NCBI RefSeq assembly: GCF_001597745.1 | Contig: NZ_LUHJ01000026.1 | Coordinates: 1-64,000, forward strand | DNA: 64,000 nucleotides | Direction: 5' to 3' | DNA from: Anabaena sp. 4-3 | Lineage (GTDB): Bacteria > Cyanobacteriota > Cyanobacteriia > Cyanobacteriales > Nostocaceae | Part shown: positions 63,437 through 64,000 of the stretch, in pieces | How the letters are laid out: each line of letters opens with the position of its first letter | How positions within the stretch are numbered: the first letter of the stretch is position 1 | Translations under genes and position numbers: made by a program | The notes under the pieces: generated by a model | Seen by the model: only the letters and a program-made list of their open reading frames with translations | Database searches by the model: none | What the model was told of the DNA's origin: nothing

Positions 63437-64000
63437 TTAATTTTTGAATTTTACCTTGTGCAGTAGTTCATCTTTGATGCGGTTGAGAATTGAAGTTTCA
63501 TCCAGAGTGGACAAAATCCGATTAATCACAGCTTTAGGCCCGTCTGGCCCCCATGTTGCACCATTAGCTAAATAAACTTTAGTCACTTGTCCAATTCCAT
63601 AGGAAGATACACCAGCTACCCCCGCTTGGGTGAGAGCGACTGAAATATAGGGGGCGATCGCAAGTCCGGCTGTGGCTGATGCAGAGATACCAAGTAAAGT
63701 TTTTAACCCACTTAACCCCAAGTTAGCTAATAATTCACTGACACCGATACCGCCCATACTGATGGCGATTTTTTGTAGCAGTTGCACAGCACCAGCTTCA
63801 GTCATGGGGATATTATAGAGTTTAGATAAACCTAAGATTAAAGTAATATCAATCACTATACTACTCAGAATATCTACGACCGTAACCGGATTGAGAGCGA
63901 TCGCTACAGCTTTAGTCATCACCGCCTTCCAAATCAACTGATTAGCGTTCTGCTCCCGAATCATCAACTTACGCTGCACCAGTTGCTCATTCACATTATC
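63437..64000 (-). CDS. DUF697 domain protein, C-terminal part (cut by window edge)
   Basis: About 187 residues. The frame runs off the right edge (GAT AAT GTG AAT...), so the GTG at 63994 is internal. Hydrophobic helices ALNPVTVVDILSSIVIDITL, YISVALTQAGVAGVSSYGIG and the tail GPKAVINRILSTLDETSILN match the C-terminal half of the GTPase at 16731-18095, including the ATWG motif. The GTPase domain should lie outside the window. Membrane-associated. Confidence 0.88.
   Translation of the reverse strand, partial: DNVNEQLVQRKLMIREQNANQLIWKAVMTKAVAIALNPVTVVDILSSIVIDITLILGLSKLYNIPMTEAGAVQLLQKIAISMGGIGVSELLANLGLSGLKTLLGISASATAGLAIAPYISVALTQAGVAGVSSYGIGQVTKVYLANGATWGPDGPKAVINRILSTLDETSILNRIKDELLHKVKFKN

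Overview
The window comes from a filamentous, heterocyst-forming cyanobacterium of the Nostoc/Anabaena group. It carries hetR, a patX-like gene encoding the RGSGR pentapeptide, apcF, glnA next to a gifA-type glutamine synthetase inhibitor, cp12, PSRP-3/Ycf65 and the atpB-atpE ATP synthase pair. It also has very frequent GCGATCGC (HIP1) octamers and typical Nostoc heptamer tandem repeats (ATTAGTC, TTTTGAA, CCCAGTC). From memory, the order apcF - glnA - gifA - ... - patX - ... - DMT transporter - hetR matches Anabaena sp. PCC 7120. The rest looks like a strain-specific mosaic.

Region 1 (1-10.2 kb) is a microviridin-type graspetide cluster. It holds the 3' end of one precursor, a complete second precursor with the PFFARFL leader helix and a TLKWPSDWEDS core, two ATP-grasp ligases (MdnB/MvdC type, then MdnC/MvdD type), an ABC exporter and a GNAT acetyltransferase. 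A LamG-patatin protein and a small hydrophobic protein lie between the ligases and the exporter, and a coiled-coil/GUN4 protein follows. Region 2 (10.4-18.1 kb) has a 1035-residue repetitive beta-rich protein, a divergent manganese-type ABC ATPase and binding protein with no permease, and a DUF697 GTPase. Region 3 (18.4-24.4 kb) is conserved core: cp12, tlyA, apcF, glnA and gifA with NtcA-type sites, a methyltransferase and patX with a TCCGGA (DIF1) element. Region 4 (24.4-37.1 kb) has an FAD oxidoreductase, a Ser/Thr kinase, a decayed IS607-like element with intact tnpB, a zinc dehydrogenase, a PiT phosphate transporter, a coiled-coil/EamA transporter with an in-frame 75-bp repeat, and hetR behind a long regulatory region.

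Region 5 (37-51.2 kb) mixes housekeeping genes (atpB/atpE, PSRP-3, HAD phosphatase, radC, GTPase) with gene debris: TnpB, WD40, four-helix-bundle and GNAT fragments. MITE-like elements and heptamer repeats are common, and several elements sit exactly at gene stop codons. Region 6 (52-62.4 kb) is a secretion locus: a C39-peptidase ABC exporter with an N-terminal cNMP-binding-like domain, an HlyD adaptor, a parvulin-type foldase, a structured intergenic RNA candidate, an acidic double-glycine-leader protein and two RTX proteins. The window closes with argC and the C-terminal part of a second DUF697 protein.

The secretion/peptide loci at both ends and the patX-hetR inhibitor/activator pair 12 kb apart are the main biological themes. 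No rRNA, tRNA or CRISPR array was seen.
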